Assembly: GCA_033439295.1 (NCBI GenBank)
Contig: JAVTLE010000023.1
Span: 1,116,001-1,180,000 of the forward strand
Length of the DNA: 64,000 bases
From: Deuterostichococcus epilithicus
Taxonomy: Eukaryota; Chlorophyta; Trebouxiophyceae; Prasiolales; Stichococcaceae
Direction of reading: 5' to 3'
In this document: positions 32,534 through 48,400 of the stretch, piece by piece
Layout of the letters: every line of letters starts with the position of its first letter
Numbering within the stretch: the stretch's first letter is position 1
The notes under the pieces: generated by a model
Seen by the model: only the letters and a program-made list of their open reading frames with translations
Told to the model about the DNA's origin: nothing
The model's database searches: none
Position numbers and translations under genes: made by a program

Positions 32534-33048
32534 TCAGACACCCACCATGATGCTCTTGTGCTTACGCGCAAACAGCGTGTACACGGTCGCCTGCCGCCGC
32601 ACTAGGTCGTAATCCGACTGCGCTTTTGCCCACAGCTTCTGCAGCGCGCCCGCATCTGCTTCGCCGGCGTGCTCACGGAAAGCCTCCTTTGCCCGCCGCT
32701 TGACGTACCTGCGTGCAGTGCACGAGATGACTTACAAACCGTGCAGATGCTGTGGCTCGTGGCGAAACTCAGGTTTTCGTTTGGGAGTGGACAGCCACTG
32801 CGAGCGCGTTTTAGCATGCTGTGCCGTAGGCGCTCTGGCGCAAGGAGGCGCTCACTCTCGGACGTTATAGTTGGGGAACTTCTGCCCTGTTCACAGCAGC
32901 ATGAGCAACGAGTCAGGGTAAGTGGCTCGGTGCCATGTCTGCTTCAGACTTTATGTGCAGCAGGCATGCGCACATTCCAGTTGCACATGCACCCACCTTC
33001 GCGCAGGAACGCCCTGTAGAGCTTCAAAACCTCGCCAGCAGATGGCAT
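32534..33048 (-). CDS. ISD11: ISD11/LYRM4-type LYR protein, 85 aa
   Basis: Minus-strand exons 33048-32997, 32886-32856 and 32708-32534 join with phases 1 and 2 and give 85 residues from ATG to TGA. The peptide has the LYR signature in EVLKLYRAFLRE, then KFPNYNVREYVKRRAKEAFRE and YDLVRRQATVY. This fits LYRM4/Isd11, which stabilises the cysteine desulfurase NFS1 and is needed for mitochondrial iron-sulfur cluster assembly. Family length (85-95 aa) matches. The middle exon is only 31 nt. The start ATG directly precedes the conserved region, and a downstream exon replacing the last few residues is possible. It is divergent from the kinase gene, with 481 bp between start codons. Confidence 0.88.
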
Positions 33049-33529
33049 ATGGTCTGATGTGGCCTCGAAGGGCAGCTGAAGCTCGTTCAAGGCTCCTGCG
33101 TGTATGCGGGTAGCTCTGCCAGAAATATGCAGCAAATGGCGGGTGACACGTCGCCCGACGCGAATTGAATGCCGACTCGGACGCTCCCAAATGTTTCTGT
33201 ACACAGCCCAATGTCTGTACATGCAACTTTCCAACTGAATGCGTGAATGGTGCTGCAGCCAGCTGCAGTGCCCAAATTACTGATGGCAAGTTGCTCAGTA
33301 CTTCGTAAAGTTCACACGACGCACCGCAGCACTTCACTTGGCATTGGCAGACTGTTTCCATCACGCTCAGTAAGTAAGGCCTGATGTGAACATGTGATGC
33401 TTGCCTGAACCCTTCCAGTGTCTTTATTCCTTGTCCACTCGCGCCGGATCGTTCCGACACGTCGAGCACCAACTAGAGCAGCGGCGCAATGCACATCTGA
33501 AATCCTCCCAAACCGGGAATACCTGCAAC
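33049..33529. promoter_or_regulatory. Intergenic region between divergent ISD11 and STE20 kinase genes
   Basis: 481 bp between opposite start codons. No TATA box stands out. Named as a shared promoter region by position only. Confidence 0.35.
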
Positions 33530-37290
<3,761 letters not shown>

Positions 37291-37660
37291 TGTACGCTGG
37301 TGTCTTTTACCATTTCTTCATATAAATCATTGGTCCGGCGGCATTCCTGGCAGCGGTAAGCGTGATTGCTGCAGCCTGGCCCGACAAGTGGTGTATCAGC
37401 ACAGGAGTGCCAACCATGAACATTAACAGCTATCGGTAAATTTTAGCACAACTCTACGCCTACACGCCAGCAACCGTTTCCAAACATTGCTCTCATACTG
37501 ACCGCAAACACCCCTCTCGCAAGGTCTGCCCTTGCTGCCAGCAGCTTGGCAGCAGGGTCACGTCAGGTGCCGCTTCCGCCTAAGGCCGGCGCCCTGAGGC
37601 CGACACCTTAGCCCCCTGCTCCTGGAAGCTGGAGCAGCTGGAGCCACGAGCCACAATTGG
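37291..37660. other. Intergenic gap between kinase and LRR gene
   Basis: Lies between two converging genes. I see no coding sequence, RNA or repeat that I can support. Confidence 0.5.
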
Positions 37661-39055
37661 TCACTGCGCAAACCCCTCGAACACCGGAAGCCTGTCAGGG
37701 TGATGCGGATAGTCTGGCTGGTCCATAAGGTCGACGAACACACTGCGCTCAGGGTCTGCATTGAGGTGCTGCTGAAGCCGCAGGGCCAGCATGCACGGCT
37801 CAAGCCCGAGGTCAAAGCTGCTTTCGACGACCAGCGCCAGGCGCCGCAGCTGCGGCAGTCCCGCCAGCACCGCCGTGTGGCGGCCCTGCAGAATGTTACT
37901 GGTCAGCCCCAGCCAGAGGGACCGCAACTGTGATGCCTGCCCAAGGCATGGCGGTATGTCAGGCGACCGTTGGCCAGGGTCGTCCCGGTCGCCGTAGTCG
38001 TTCCATTGGAGCTGGGTGAGGTTGCTGAGGTACACCCCGGCCGGTAGGTCGGGCATACCATTGCACAACACAAAGCTCAGGCTCCGTAGCTGCGGGCCGA
38101 GCACCGTCGGCGGCAGCGGCTCCAGGCCCCCGAAATGTTGAAGAACTCGAGCCCCGTCAGGGCCCGCAGCTGCTGGATGCCCCGCAGGGCGGGAATGTCT
38201 GTGGCGCCGAGGTCAGACAACGTCAGGTCTGCGAGCACGTTGCACAGCTGCTGCAGGTGGCCCGGCAACGGCGACAGTGGCGCAGGCGACTGCAGCATGC
38301 GCAAGATGTTCAGCACCCCCCTGCGGCGGCTGTCCTCCTGGCGTCCGGCCACGCACAGCCGCCGCAGGGCCGTCAGCCCGCACAGCGCCGTGCCGCCCAA
38401 CCATCCCAGATCCCCTTGGTCGTCCATGTCATTGAGCAGGTGCAGCTCCGTCAGCGCAACTGCCGCGGCCACAGCGCCGCCGACGTCGAGAAGGCTGCTG
38501 TCGCACGACAGCCGCAGCGCAGCCAGGCGCGGCAGGCGGAGCAGGTGCGGCAGCTCGCTGCCACCCTCTAGGTCCCCGCCGATACTGACCGCCGTGAGGT
38601 TCGTTAGCCTGGCCAAAGCCTCATCCACGACGGCAGCCTGCGTGTACGTCACGATCAGCGCCTTGATGTGGAGCCGCGGCAGCGACGTCAGCGCCCTGCG
38701 CAGGACCACACAGCCGGTGCACTCGACATCGCTGTCGCAGACGGAAGCCAACAAGCCAAAAGCCCGGCCTGACATGCATTCGTGATGACCTCAAGCTTCC
38801 CGTCGCATGCTTTTCATCTACAAGATCCCCTACAGCAACAGCAGAGGCATACCGCAGGCTCTTGAGCATGAAGTCAGACTCGCCCCAGTTGGCGGTGTCC
38901 CAGGCCCACTCCAGCGAGGTCACTCGCAAAGCCAGCTGCGTCCCCGGCCGCGCTGCCTGCTGCCCATCTCGGATGCGGTGGGCCGCCAGCCTGCGCCCGT
39001 AGCCCATGGCGGACAGGGCTGCCAGGCACACCAGGCGCCAGACCCCTCGCTCCAC
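37661..39055 (-). CDS. Leucine-rich-repeat protein with an apparent frameshift
   Basis: Minus strand. A first segment (39055 to about 38850) starts MERGVWRLVCLAALSAMGYG and ends near MLKSLR. A second (38775-38135) and third (38104-37661) hold consecutive leucine-rich repeats such as LTALRRLCVAG, VALTELHLLND, LRALTGLEFFNIS and PQLRSLSFVL. The second and third segments are in different frames inside what should be one continuous repeat block near 38130, where a run of G lies; one base appears lost, either a real frameshift or an assembly error. The joint between the first two segments probably holds an intron near 38790-38850 that I could not phase. LRR proteins bind other proteins; no partner can be named. 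The gene converges on the kinase. Confidence 0.6.
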
Positions 39056-40290
39056 CCCGCTGACTACGCATGAGGCAGGTGTCCGTCTCTTTCAAGCGCT
39101 GCGCCGCCGCCCCTGCTGCGGCGGCCTCCGCTGTTATCGCAGCCGCTGCAACTGCTCCAGTGCCTGCTGCTGCTGCCGCTGTTTTTGATAGCTTTCATCC
39201 TGCTGTCGCCGCTCTGCCGTCGGCAGCCTGGGAATCGACAACATCTTCTGAAAAAGATGAACTTTTGGTTTCATGTAGTGCGCGCCTACGTAACATTTAT
39301 GCAACGTTCATACCCCGGCTAACATACCCAGCTCCATCAGAACCTGGAAGTCAAGCGCCGGTGGGCGTCGTCAGTAGTGCCATGGGGGACCTGGCGCGAA
39401 TCCGACGTGGTGTTGCGTTTTGTCGAGGCTCAAACGGATAAAAATAAGTATCGGCGAGGAGAAACGTTGTCACATGCCCGCTGTCGCAACGATGGAGAGC
39501 AACCCCAAAGCGCAAGCGGGTGGAATGCACTCAGGCAGGGTGGGCCAGGCACGAGCACAGTCACGAAGGCACTCGGCGCTGCTGCTGTGAATGCCCTCTG
39601 TCATGTGGCAGATAACTGTATAAATGGCCCACTGATGGTGCAGTCAGAGTCCGAGCAAACCAATGCTGAGAGTGCGACCAAACAATTGCTGAAACTTCAG
39701 TGCCAAGATGCCGTGAGAATCTTTGCTGTGCCAGCCTGCCGGACCGGCTGGCGCCACCCAGGAGCCTGAAAGTCAATGTTTTGAAAGCTGCGTGACACAT
39801 ACTATGGCCGTCGCTGGACCCCAAGCCCTTTGAGCATGCGGCCCACCAGCCTTGGCAGGTCCGGAAAGCCTAGACGCTTGCCGATGGAGGCAGCCGCCTC
39901 AGCAGTCACCGCCGGCGCCTCTTCCGCGCTGCGGTGCACAGGAGTGGTGCCCATCGATCATTGCTGAGCAGCATATATCCTCGGGCCATGCGACTGCTTT
40001 GTCGGAAGGCTGCCCTGCATCAGCCTCCGGATCCATCTCTGGAGCACACAGTGAGTTGCACAGCGGTTGGGCCCCCTGCAGTGAGCCGCCACCGGACGCC
40101 ACATGAACTTCAACAACACGTCCCCATCGCCCCAGCCTCTGGTGTCACCAGGCATGCGGCCACCGCTGGCGCTCGCCGCTCCGGGGAAGCCTTGCGGAGG
40201 CATGCCGCAGCGCATACGCGCCTCGCAGTGCGTAATCAACAGCTCGAGGGGTTCATCATGGTGAAGCTTGATGGCTTTCCAATCCGTGGG
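39056..40290. other. Gene-poor stretch with a LINE-related repeat
   Basis: I find no convincing gene. The block 39502-39560 repeats 31489-31545 (AGCAACCCCAAAGCGCA, GCGGGT, GGGTGG). An open frame at 39070-39441 is Ala-rich and unsupported. Confidence 0.4.
39502..39560. repeat. Dispersed repeat shared with 31489-31545
   Basis: The same AGCAACCCCAAAGCGCA block flanks LINE copy B, so this may be a solitary 3' fragment of that family. Confidence 0.6.
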
Positions 40291-40296
40291 CTCTGC

Positions 40297-41900
40297 TCAC
40301 CGTGTGTTGGCGTGCACCAGCCCTGCCAGTTCGTCATCTGGCATGAGACAAACAAGCGCCAGCTGCGGCCGACCGCCAGCCTCGGCCACGACTGCGCCTC
40401 CTGCATCGCAGGGGCCGGCAGCACTGCCAGCGCCGTCGTGCTTGGACGCTTCAGCCGCCGTGCCGCCTGCGGACCGCGGCGCCGGTGAGCTGCGGGCGCC
40501 ACTGCCAGCCTCTCCAGCGCCAGCAGCGACAGCAGCCGCCTGGCTGCCTGGGCTCTGCAGCGACTCCAGCAGCTGCCTGCAGCCTTTCAGGGCCTGGTAA
40601 TGCGAGTACACTCGATAGCCTGCAGCGGCAAGCAGCATGCAGTTGCCGGCTGACCATGTTCTTCCAAGTTTCAATGTGCGCCTGAGACGACAGCGGTCTC
40701 TGGCAGTCGCTAATCGAACATAGATGCGCAAGAGGGTGTGTGCCGCTTATAACATAATACTATTGAAATATAAAACAAAGCTTTTTTCAAATTTTAATTT
40801 CAATAATTCATCAAAAAATTGAAGAAAGAATTTACCTGCGTAGTATGATGGGATGTTTGGCAGCAGCGGCAGGATGAATAAAGGTATTGTCGGCGCGCCT
40901 GCCACCGACCACCCGACCTGCGCGGGCGCCGAACCTTTTGCTTTTTCCTGTTTTTTGGCCGCTTTTGCATGGACGCCTCACAACCGGCTCGACCCACGCT
41001 GCAGACACAGGGGCAGCGGCCGCACGCACCAGCCGGCACTTCTGCCGGGCCTCCTGCTGCCGCAAGAACAGCCGCAGCCGCTGCCGCACATACCGCTCGG
41101 GAGTGCCGCTCTGTGGTGGTGGGGGCACGGTTCAACATACCGAACACTCGGTCGGGCAGCCCAGACTACAGCCATGTGCGTCCCAGGCATGGAGGCGCAA
41201 GGCGTGATGTAAAACTGTTGAACACTCGTAACAGGTGCGCACACCGCGACGCACCGGATAAATGATATCATACCGGTCGGTCTCGGAGGGCAGCGCCTTC
41301 AAGAACGTCTCATTCACATCCTCCTGGTCGAGTGCAGCCTGAGCTATCCTGCACGTTCACGTTGTTTCAGTCAAGCGCGGAGCATGGCCGCAGCGGCAGG
41401 CCATGTGTTTCGTGGAATGTAGCAAGCAAGCCTCCTGGGAAGCATCAGTGTCGTCTGCAGCAGCAGCAAGTGCCGAACCTGTGTAATCGGTTCTTTATGG
41501 AACCGCTGGGCGCCTGCTTCAATCCCGACCACTGCTTCAGCACCTGCCCATACACCTGTGCACCAGCCGCAGTGTGTGACTCGGGGCACCGGCCTCAATT
41601 CACTTGACCAGACGCACTGTCGCCAAGTTGCAAGCTTCCCTCGGCCAGAAAGTATGAGCTGTGGTCAAGGAGCTTGGCTTGCAGTTGCCACCTCCCAGTC
41701 ACCCATTGCATCAGCTGCGCCTGACCGAGCCGCGCCCGCTCCGCAAGTGTGGCGCCGTCCCGCCAGCTCCTCAGTGCCTCAAAGTTCTCTGCCGTCTCCT
41801 CCACCACGAACAGCCAATTCCGCCTGCGACGGTGCAGCCTGGAGTCACGTGATATGGCCTCGGCCAGAGGTTGCCTCGGTAACAGGCTGATACTTCGAGC
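40297..41900 (-). CDS. Probable gene of unknown function (fragmentary model)
   Basis: Several minus-strand segments look protein-coding by composition: near 41.85-41.70 kb (NWLFVVEETAENFEALRSW, then GATLAERARLGQAQL), near 41.33-41.25 kb (NETFLKALPSETDRYDIIY), near 41.13-40.93 kb (PERYVRQRLRLFLRQQEAR) and near 40.73-40.30 kb (YSHYQALKGCRQLLESLQ). I do not recognise a family and could not establish splice junctions. It may be more than one gene or a decaying one. The AT-rich island at 40748-40842 lies between two of these segments. Confidence 0.3.
40748..40842. other. AT-rich island, possible organelle-derived insert
   Basis: About 95 bp dominated by A and T (runs such as GCTTTTTTCAAATTTTAATT) with sharp borders in GC-rich DNA. 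Composition resembles chloroplast or mitochondrial DNA, but the match is not shown. Confidence 0.5.
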
Positions 41901-43195
41901 TGCACATGGCTGGGAGCTGCCGCAGCCGCGGCAGCTTCTGCCTTGCGAACCTGAGGACGGGCAGCGCCAGTATCCTCGTTGGCCCACGCACTCCTGTCAT
42001 CCTAGTCACAGCCCAGATCTTGCAGAGGACGCGCAGGACCCGTCGGTGTCAAGTGTTCTCCAAGTGGGAGAACTATGAGTGAGCATCACTCACAGAGTCA
42101 ACCCATCAGTATTCACTATGGGTCGGCGGACTGCCTCATAGCGCCCGTCTCGCTGTGGTTCTGAACAGATTCACAGCGTTGCATACTTTGTTGTGTGCAA
42201 TCAGGGGGGAAGGGGGCCGGGCGGTGTCTTCCCATATGCTGCCAGCTCAGGGCAGTGTCTGACAGCTCCGAGCACCGGTGAAGTCGAAAGCCAGCCTTGG
42301 GCCAGCCGAAGAGACTGTCGACTGGACCGCAACTGATGCTGTGGAAGATAATATAGTGTATAATGGTGCATTCAGCCTGGTTTACTCAGAGAGGAGGTTC
42401 TTATGCGAACCGCAGCAGACACGTTTGCAGATGACGGTCCGATGGTCCAGCCATTGCGAGCCAAGCTGCTTGCCACACGGTGGCGGCAGCTCGGTCAATC
42501 ATTGTGCGGACAGGCTCGAGTCATCGATTCTATCCGAGCTCGCAGCCAATGCTATTCACATGGCTGAATCTCTGCAGCTACTACCTGGTGCGAGCACAAC
42601 CCACACGGCTGATTCCTGATTGTGCACCAAAGTGCGCCCTGCGTGGTGATGAACAGTTCTATGACAGCAGACACGTGAAATTCCAATCGATGTCATAAAA
42701 TTTGATCTGGATCGCACTGGCAAATCGACGCGTCGCTTGCAATCGACTTCGCTTCATTTTAATTCGCAACGGCCGCCGGCCAAGACGGCTGCACCGTGAG
42801 GCGGCGCGGCAAGGGCATGCCAAGCAGGGCGGCGCGAGTGGCAGGGAGAGCGATGCATCGCTCTACCTCGCAGCGTAGCGTTCGGCCGGCGCTGCCACCA
42901 CCATAAGACCGGCCTGCCAAGGGCAATGTCCATACAGGAGCTTACGTACGTTGGCACCGCTCAGCAGCTTCAACCTGTGCTGTCAAAACTCGTATCATCC
43001 TTGAGCATTGCTGACCTATCAACGGTTTTAGGGGTGCGACCGCGCAGGGAGCAGCCACGACGCAGCCTGGCCCGCCACCTGCCAAACAGGCGGCACGGCT
43101 GTGCTGCTGCTGCACAACGCAAGGCCATTGCGCCCTGGAGCACTCGTCGGCAGCAGCGATCTCACGCCCAACGGTGCTGGTGCAATTATTGAATC
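41901..43195. other. Intergenic, nothing identified
   Basis: No gene, RNA or repeat that I can support. A few open frames here have no recognisable protein character. Confidence 0.4.
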
Positions 43196-43204
43196 TTGTG
43201 CATC

Positions 43205-43765
43205 CAGAAGGTGACCTTCAAGCCGCCGCCGGTGGGCCCCAACAAACACATGTCGTGGCAAAGCTCCCGCCATTCTGCGCTGCTGCTGGATGACGTCTGC
43301 CCGTGTCTGCGCCTGGACCGCCGTTGCAACTTGTCTTGCGAGTTGCGTCCGGAGAGGTTCAACATCGCCAACGAGAGCGGCCTGCAGGCGTGCGCCGCTC
43401 CCTGGCGACCTGGCGTCGACTGCTTGGAGCTTTGGGTGGCGCAACATAGCGGGTGAAAACGCTGCTGCTGCAGCGGCAGCGGCATATTTCCTGGCGAGCA
43501 TGCCTGCTGCGCTATATATGACGTCCTGCTCACAGCCTGCACGTGTCGCACAGGCCAACTCCTGCCTGGAGTGCAGGCAGCGGCTTGATCGGTGCTGACA
43601 GGTTGCAGGGCCTCACCTGGCATGGCTTTTGAGACGCATGTTTGAGACAATGCGAATGTCTAGCGCACAGGACCACCTGAAGATCGAGCCGGTCAGCCAC
43701 CGCAACCAGCTTATCCAGCTGAAGCTACTGCCGACAGCGGCGGCATTCTGCAAGAAACCGTATTG
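43205..43765 (+). pseudogene. MRS2-like fragments
   Basis: Two pieces resemble exons of the MRS2 gene downstream. At 43208-43240 VTFKPPPVGP resembles [10 protein letters not shown] of exon 2. At 43669-43760, after a CGCACAG acceptor, [19 protein letters not shown] resembles [19 protein letters not shown] of exon 10. The GMN region and second membrane segment that should follow are missing, and the seven exons between are absent. It is best read as a rearranged partial copy of MRS2, retaining at least one intron border, so it came from genomic DNA and not from an mRNA. Confidence 0.65.
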
Positions 43766-45472
43766 GCCGCATGAGCATCGTCAGCGGGGACGAGGACCCG
43801 TACACCGGTTTCGTCGTGGTGGGTGGTCCTCCGTTGTTTGTCTCTGTGATGGTGTGCCTCTACTTGGTCATCTTCGGGGGTCCGACCCTGCTGATGATGA
43901 CAAGCGCCCGCTGCTTGCATAGCGTCGCGGCACAGCATGCACTATAGCTGTTTCCGAACATTCGAACCTCAGAAAGTCGATCCCCCTCAACGGTTTGGTG
44001 TCCCAATGTCCAGACTGCGGCATCCTGCTGCTTTCCAGGTGTGTGCCAGCACTGCTATGACCTTCGTTGCCTCTCACCGCACGCAAGCTTACAGCTGCAA
44101 GGCTTCTGTCCCAGCAACATCTCCCTTGCACATTCAGAGCCGTGATGCTTTCGTTGAAGCTGATGCTGCTGATGATGCATGACGACGGCGAAGATGTTGC
44201 AGGCAGCAGAAGAAGCTAATGTCCTACCGGGACCGGCCAACCACTGCACGCTGATGCCAGCAAATAAAGCTCACGATGGTCATGCGAGTCGCGAGCTGCG
44301 AGGCATAGGCTTCGGTTCTTGAGTGCAGATGTGATGGGCGTGGCGCAGATGTGCATGTGCACCCCACCGTGTCATCTGCCTCCTATGCCTGCTGCCAGCA
44401 GGCTGCTGGCAGCTTGCGTGCGATGCATTGTGCCCGAGCGTGGATGACTGCCTGAGCTATGCGCCGTTTGCTGACTGCAGCTACACAATGGGAAGGTGCT
44501 TCCAGGCCTAATTTGTGTGCAGAGGAGATTTGGCGTGTTCTGGCGTGGTGTAAGTGTCAATGCAGATGGTTGGGATGACACGCTCAAGTGTACCGCCAGA
44601 GTTTTGACGCCGTTTGCTGGGAACCGAAGGGAAACTCATGACGCTACGAGTGGGGCGCACGTGAGCGGCTGAATCAGTGGAGTGGGGCCAATGTTCCTCC
44701 AGGCGCACAAACGGCCAAATACACTCAGCACGCAGCAGATTCTGCCTCTTCGCCATCAGCGCAAAGTCACGTTGTTGGCGCGCCTGGCAGTCACGCTCGT
44801 CTCGACCAAACAGACGTGAAATCACACCTGTGTGTGTACAACGTGCTCCTGGAGGCCCGATCCCCGGCACCAATGTAGTCCTATCGTGGGAGCTGGGCGT
44901 CTGAGACAGCCGCAGCAGAGCAATTGAACCTCTGTGGCTGCTCAGGGCGCCTCAGGGATCTACGTCTGCAAACGCATATTGACGTCAATAGACCTTGGGC
45001 TGCAGCACCAGCTGCTCACTCTTGGCAGAGCGCCTGCTGCAAACAATATTGCACTCGCTTCCAGGCTGCCGCCGCGCACGAGCGCCTGTTGGACAAGGGC
45101 AGCCTCTGCTGCTAGAGCGCCCCCGGTCGCAGCGTCAGCAAACCTGGCGGGGCTCTCCGGCGCTCCCGGGGCCGCTCCAAGCGGCGGTGTGCACCCCCGC
45201 GAGACGGGGCCTGCACACTGCGCACCAGCACCCGGCGCGGCAGGCGCCAGGCTCCGCCGCCGGCTACTGCCGAGCCGTCCGGCTCGGGAGCGGCGCACCA
45301 GCCCTCACGGGACGGCTCGCTGCACGCTCGCCGACCAGCGACGAGCAGCCCGCAACCGCAGCCGGAGCAGAAGCGGTGGCTACGCGTCTGCTGACCGCGG
45401 CGGCCCTCGGCCGCTGGAAAGGCGCCTGCAGCGCAGCTGAGGCCAACAGTCGGCGACCAGCCCGCCGCCGCC
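43766..45472. other. Region upstream of MRS2
   Basis: No supported gene. The last few hundred bases are very GC-rich and probably hold the MRS2 promoter and leader. Long open frames here overlap each other in several frames, as expected from GC content alone. Confidence 0.4.
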
Positions 45473-48400
45473 ATGAGCGGCAATGGCACCGCCGGCGGCC
45501 TGCCGGTGCTGCGCGCCAACTCGCTGCCGGGCATGGCGCGCACAAAGGCCGCGAGCGGCGGCAAGTCCACCCTCATGCGCGCCGCTTCGACCGAGGAACT
45601 GGGCACCGCCGCCCAGGTGGGTCTCTTCCGGTCCACGGCATGGCACTGCTGTCTTTAGAGTTGTTAGGGTTTGGGACACCGCTCCACAGGTGAGTCCCCT
45701 TGGGGATATTGATGTGGCGCTGCCGCCGTGCGGCGCCACAGGGCGAGCACGCAGGGGGTGACTCGCTTGTGTGAACATGCTGCTCGGCATGTCACTGGTG
45801 ATGCAGCGGCTGTCGCCGGTGCAGTTTCCCCCGCACAAGCGCCCTATTGCGTGTCACGGCTGCGATGCATGGGGTCCGGACTTGGCTGTGCAAGGCACGC
45901 TTTCGTGTCGTCTCCAACCCATCTCCGGCCGCCGCAGGTGGCCACCTTCAAGCCGCCGGTGGGCGTCGACCGCATGGAGCGCGTCACGAAGCGGGCGGCG
46001 CTGGCGCCCGGCATGCGCCGCTGGCTGCGGTTCGACAAGAGTGGCCACTCCGCCATGGTGTCCGCCGACAAGCACGCCATCGCGCAGCAGACCGGGGTGC
46101 AGGTAGGGTTTAGGGTTGAGGTTGGATGTCGCCGGTGTTCAAGTGCCTGTGCCTGAACGATCTCCACATTGCCGGTCTGCAGGTCCTCCCTGCGTCTCCG
46201 GATGCTGCCTGTGAAAAGCAGGGGCCCGGATCAGCTGCATGCGGTCCTGAAGCCAGGCAGCACTCTGTTGCGCCGCTTCCCATCCGAACCTCCTCCCTGC
46301 AACCGATGTTGTGCCTCATCTCTCCCGTCTACCGTGCAGCTGCGGGACCTGCGGCTGCTGGACCCGCAGCTGTCAACGTCATACCCGTCCGCCATTCTGG
46401 CCCGCGACTCCGCCCTCGTCCTCAACCTGGAGTTCATCAAGGTGCACTTAATTCAAAATTCAAATCCAAATTCATATTCGGATTTAATGCATCACCCAGG
46501 AACTGGTCGTTGGTGCGTCGTCAGACGCTCCGCGCCCGGCGTGGGTTGGTGCTGGCCTCGGCTTCCACGTCCCGGCGAGTCAGCAAATGTCCCACCTCGT
46601 GAACGTGTGCAGCAGCGGCTGGGTGTGCAGCGGGGGCACTGGTTGGGGAAGCAGGGAGCCAAGGGGCGCAGGGGGCTGGGTGACGTCGGCATCGCGCAGC
46701 AAGCGGGATGGTGAGCCAAAACCCTGGATGCGACAGCGGCCGAGGGCACGCCAGTTTTGACCACGGACAATGCCGTAATGTATGGTTTTGCCTGCATCTT
46801 CTCCAGGCGCTGATCACACGGGACTATGTGCTGGTGCTGAACGCGGAAGAGGACGCTGTGATCGGCTTCATCGAGGAGCTGCAGCGGCGGCTCGCGCCCA
46901 AGCCGGCGGCAGGCGGCCGCGGCGCGGGCCTAGTGGGCTCCGCCTCCCTGCCCGACCTGCACCACGTGGGCACCCTTACATATGATAAAAAAAATCGTGT
47001 CATGTCCGAATAAGAAGGTGCTACGCCTGAAGGTGCTACGCCTGCAGCTGGGGTCCCGCTTCGCTCGCTCTTCGCGACTGCGCCTCGGAGGCTGGGTCGT
47101 CGCGTCCACGTTGCTGTGGATTGGCAGTGTGCTCGTGTCGCCCACAGGCAGCGTGCCCTCGGCACACTCGCACCCAGAGGCGGCTGCGTTGAAGTGCATC
47201 CAAGGTTGTGGCAGGCTGCTGCTTAGAGAGGGTCCGGTGAGCCTGAGGGCGCCAATCCCATCCTTGCAGTCGGACAGCAGCGGCATGGACGGCAAAAGCG
47301 TCGACAGCGCGGAGTTGGGCTTTGACGTCGCGGACGCGCCCTTCGAGCTGCGTGCCCTGGAGATCGCCCTCGACGTGGTGCGCTGCTGGCTGCCATAAAC
47401 CATAACACCAAACTTCACCTCTGCTAGGGCTGCAGAAGGAGCGGGTTGCAGAGACGGTCGGCTGGGGACTGGCCGCATGTGCAGGTGCGCAGCCGCTTCT
47501 CTGAAACATGGAGCCCTTCGTTGGCCCTGCATCGCGCCGATCACGGTCATCGCTTCTCAGCTGCGTTTTTGCTTCCTTGATCCCCGCAGGTGTGTGGCCA
47601 CCTGGAGCGGCTGTCGTCTGACCTCGAGGCGGCGGCGCACCCCGCTCTGGACGCCCTCACCCGCAAGGTGTGCACCCTGAAACCCTAAACCCGTATCATC
47701 CCGCGACCCCCTGACCGCCTTGTCCACGCCTGCCTCGCCAGCCCTCAGATGCATTTGTCCTTCTGTGGTACAATCGCCCCCCGCCCCGGGCCCCACCACT
47801 CCTGCGTGTGGCCAGGGCGGCCAATGATGCATGGTCTGGACCGCCGATGAAGCACGTGACGCACATGACGCACACCCCAGAGTGCTGCAGCCCGAGACAG
47901 ACCGGCAGGCAGATCCTGGTTGGGGTGTGGGCCCTCGCGTCATGGGAGTCATGGCGCAACCACGGTGCAGCTACGGCGCACGGCGCATCGGCGCCTCAAT
48001 GTGGGGCTCACATGTGTGACACCGTCTTTATCTTTCCGTTTTGTGACGCCGTCTCGCCTCGCCTGCGGCAGGTGACGACGCACAACCTGGAGCGGGTGCG
48101 CCGCGTCAAGAGCCGCATGGTGCGCCTGAAGACGCGCGGCGAGACGATCCGGGAGGTGCTGGAGAAGTACCTCGACGACGACTCCGACATGAAGGACATG
48201 AACCTGAGCGCCAAGTGCGCCCTGCTGGAAACCGAATGCACGTTCGCATTCAGGGTCGGGATGGTTGGAGGAGACTGTCGGACAAGTGCCGGGACGCCTG
48301 CTTTGACATGAAGGACATGCGCCTGAGCGCCAAGTCGGCCTCTGAACCCTGATCCTGATGCTCAATCTCATCCCATAAACAAGGTAACAGCTCCTGCAAG

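Noticed and set aside
32297-32605. Poly-Ser, poly-Cys and poly-Ala/Leu open frames
   Set aside because: They are translations of the (AGC)28 repeat in different frames.
39070-39441. Ala-rich open frame starting MRQVSVSFKRC
   Set aside because: Could be a first exon of a plus-strand gene, but no continuation or family match was found.
44934-45693. Overlapping open frames upstream of MRS2
   Set aside because: Several frames are open at once with Arg/Ala/Pro-rich text, typical of GC-rich leader DNA; none matches a known family.
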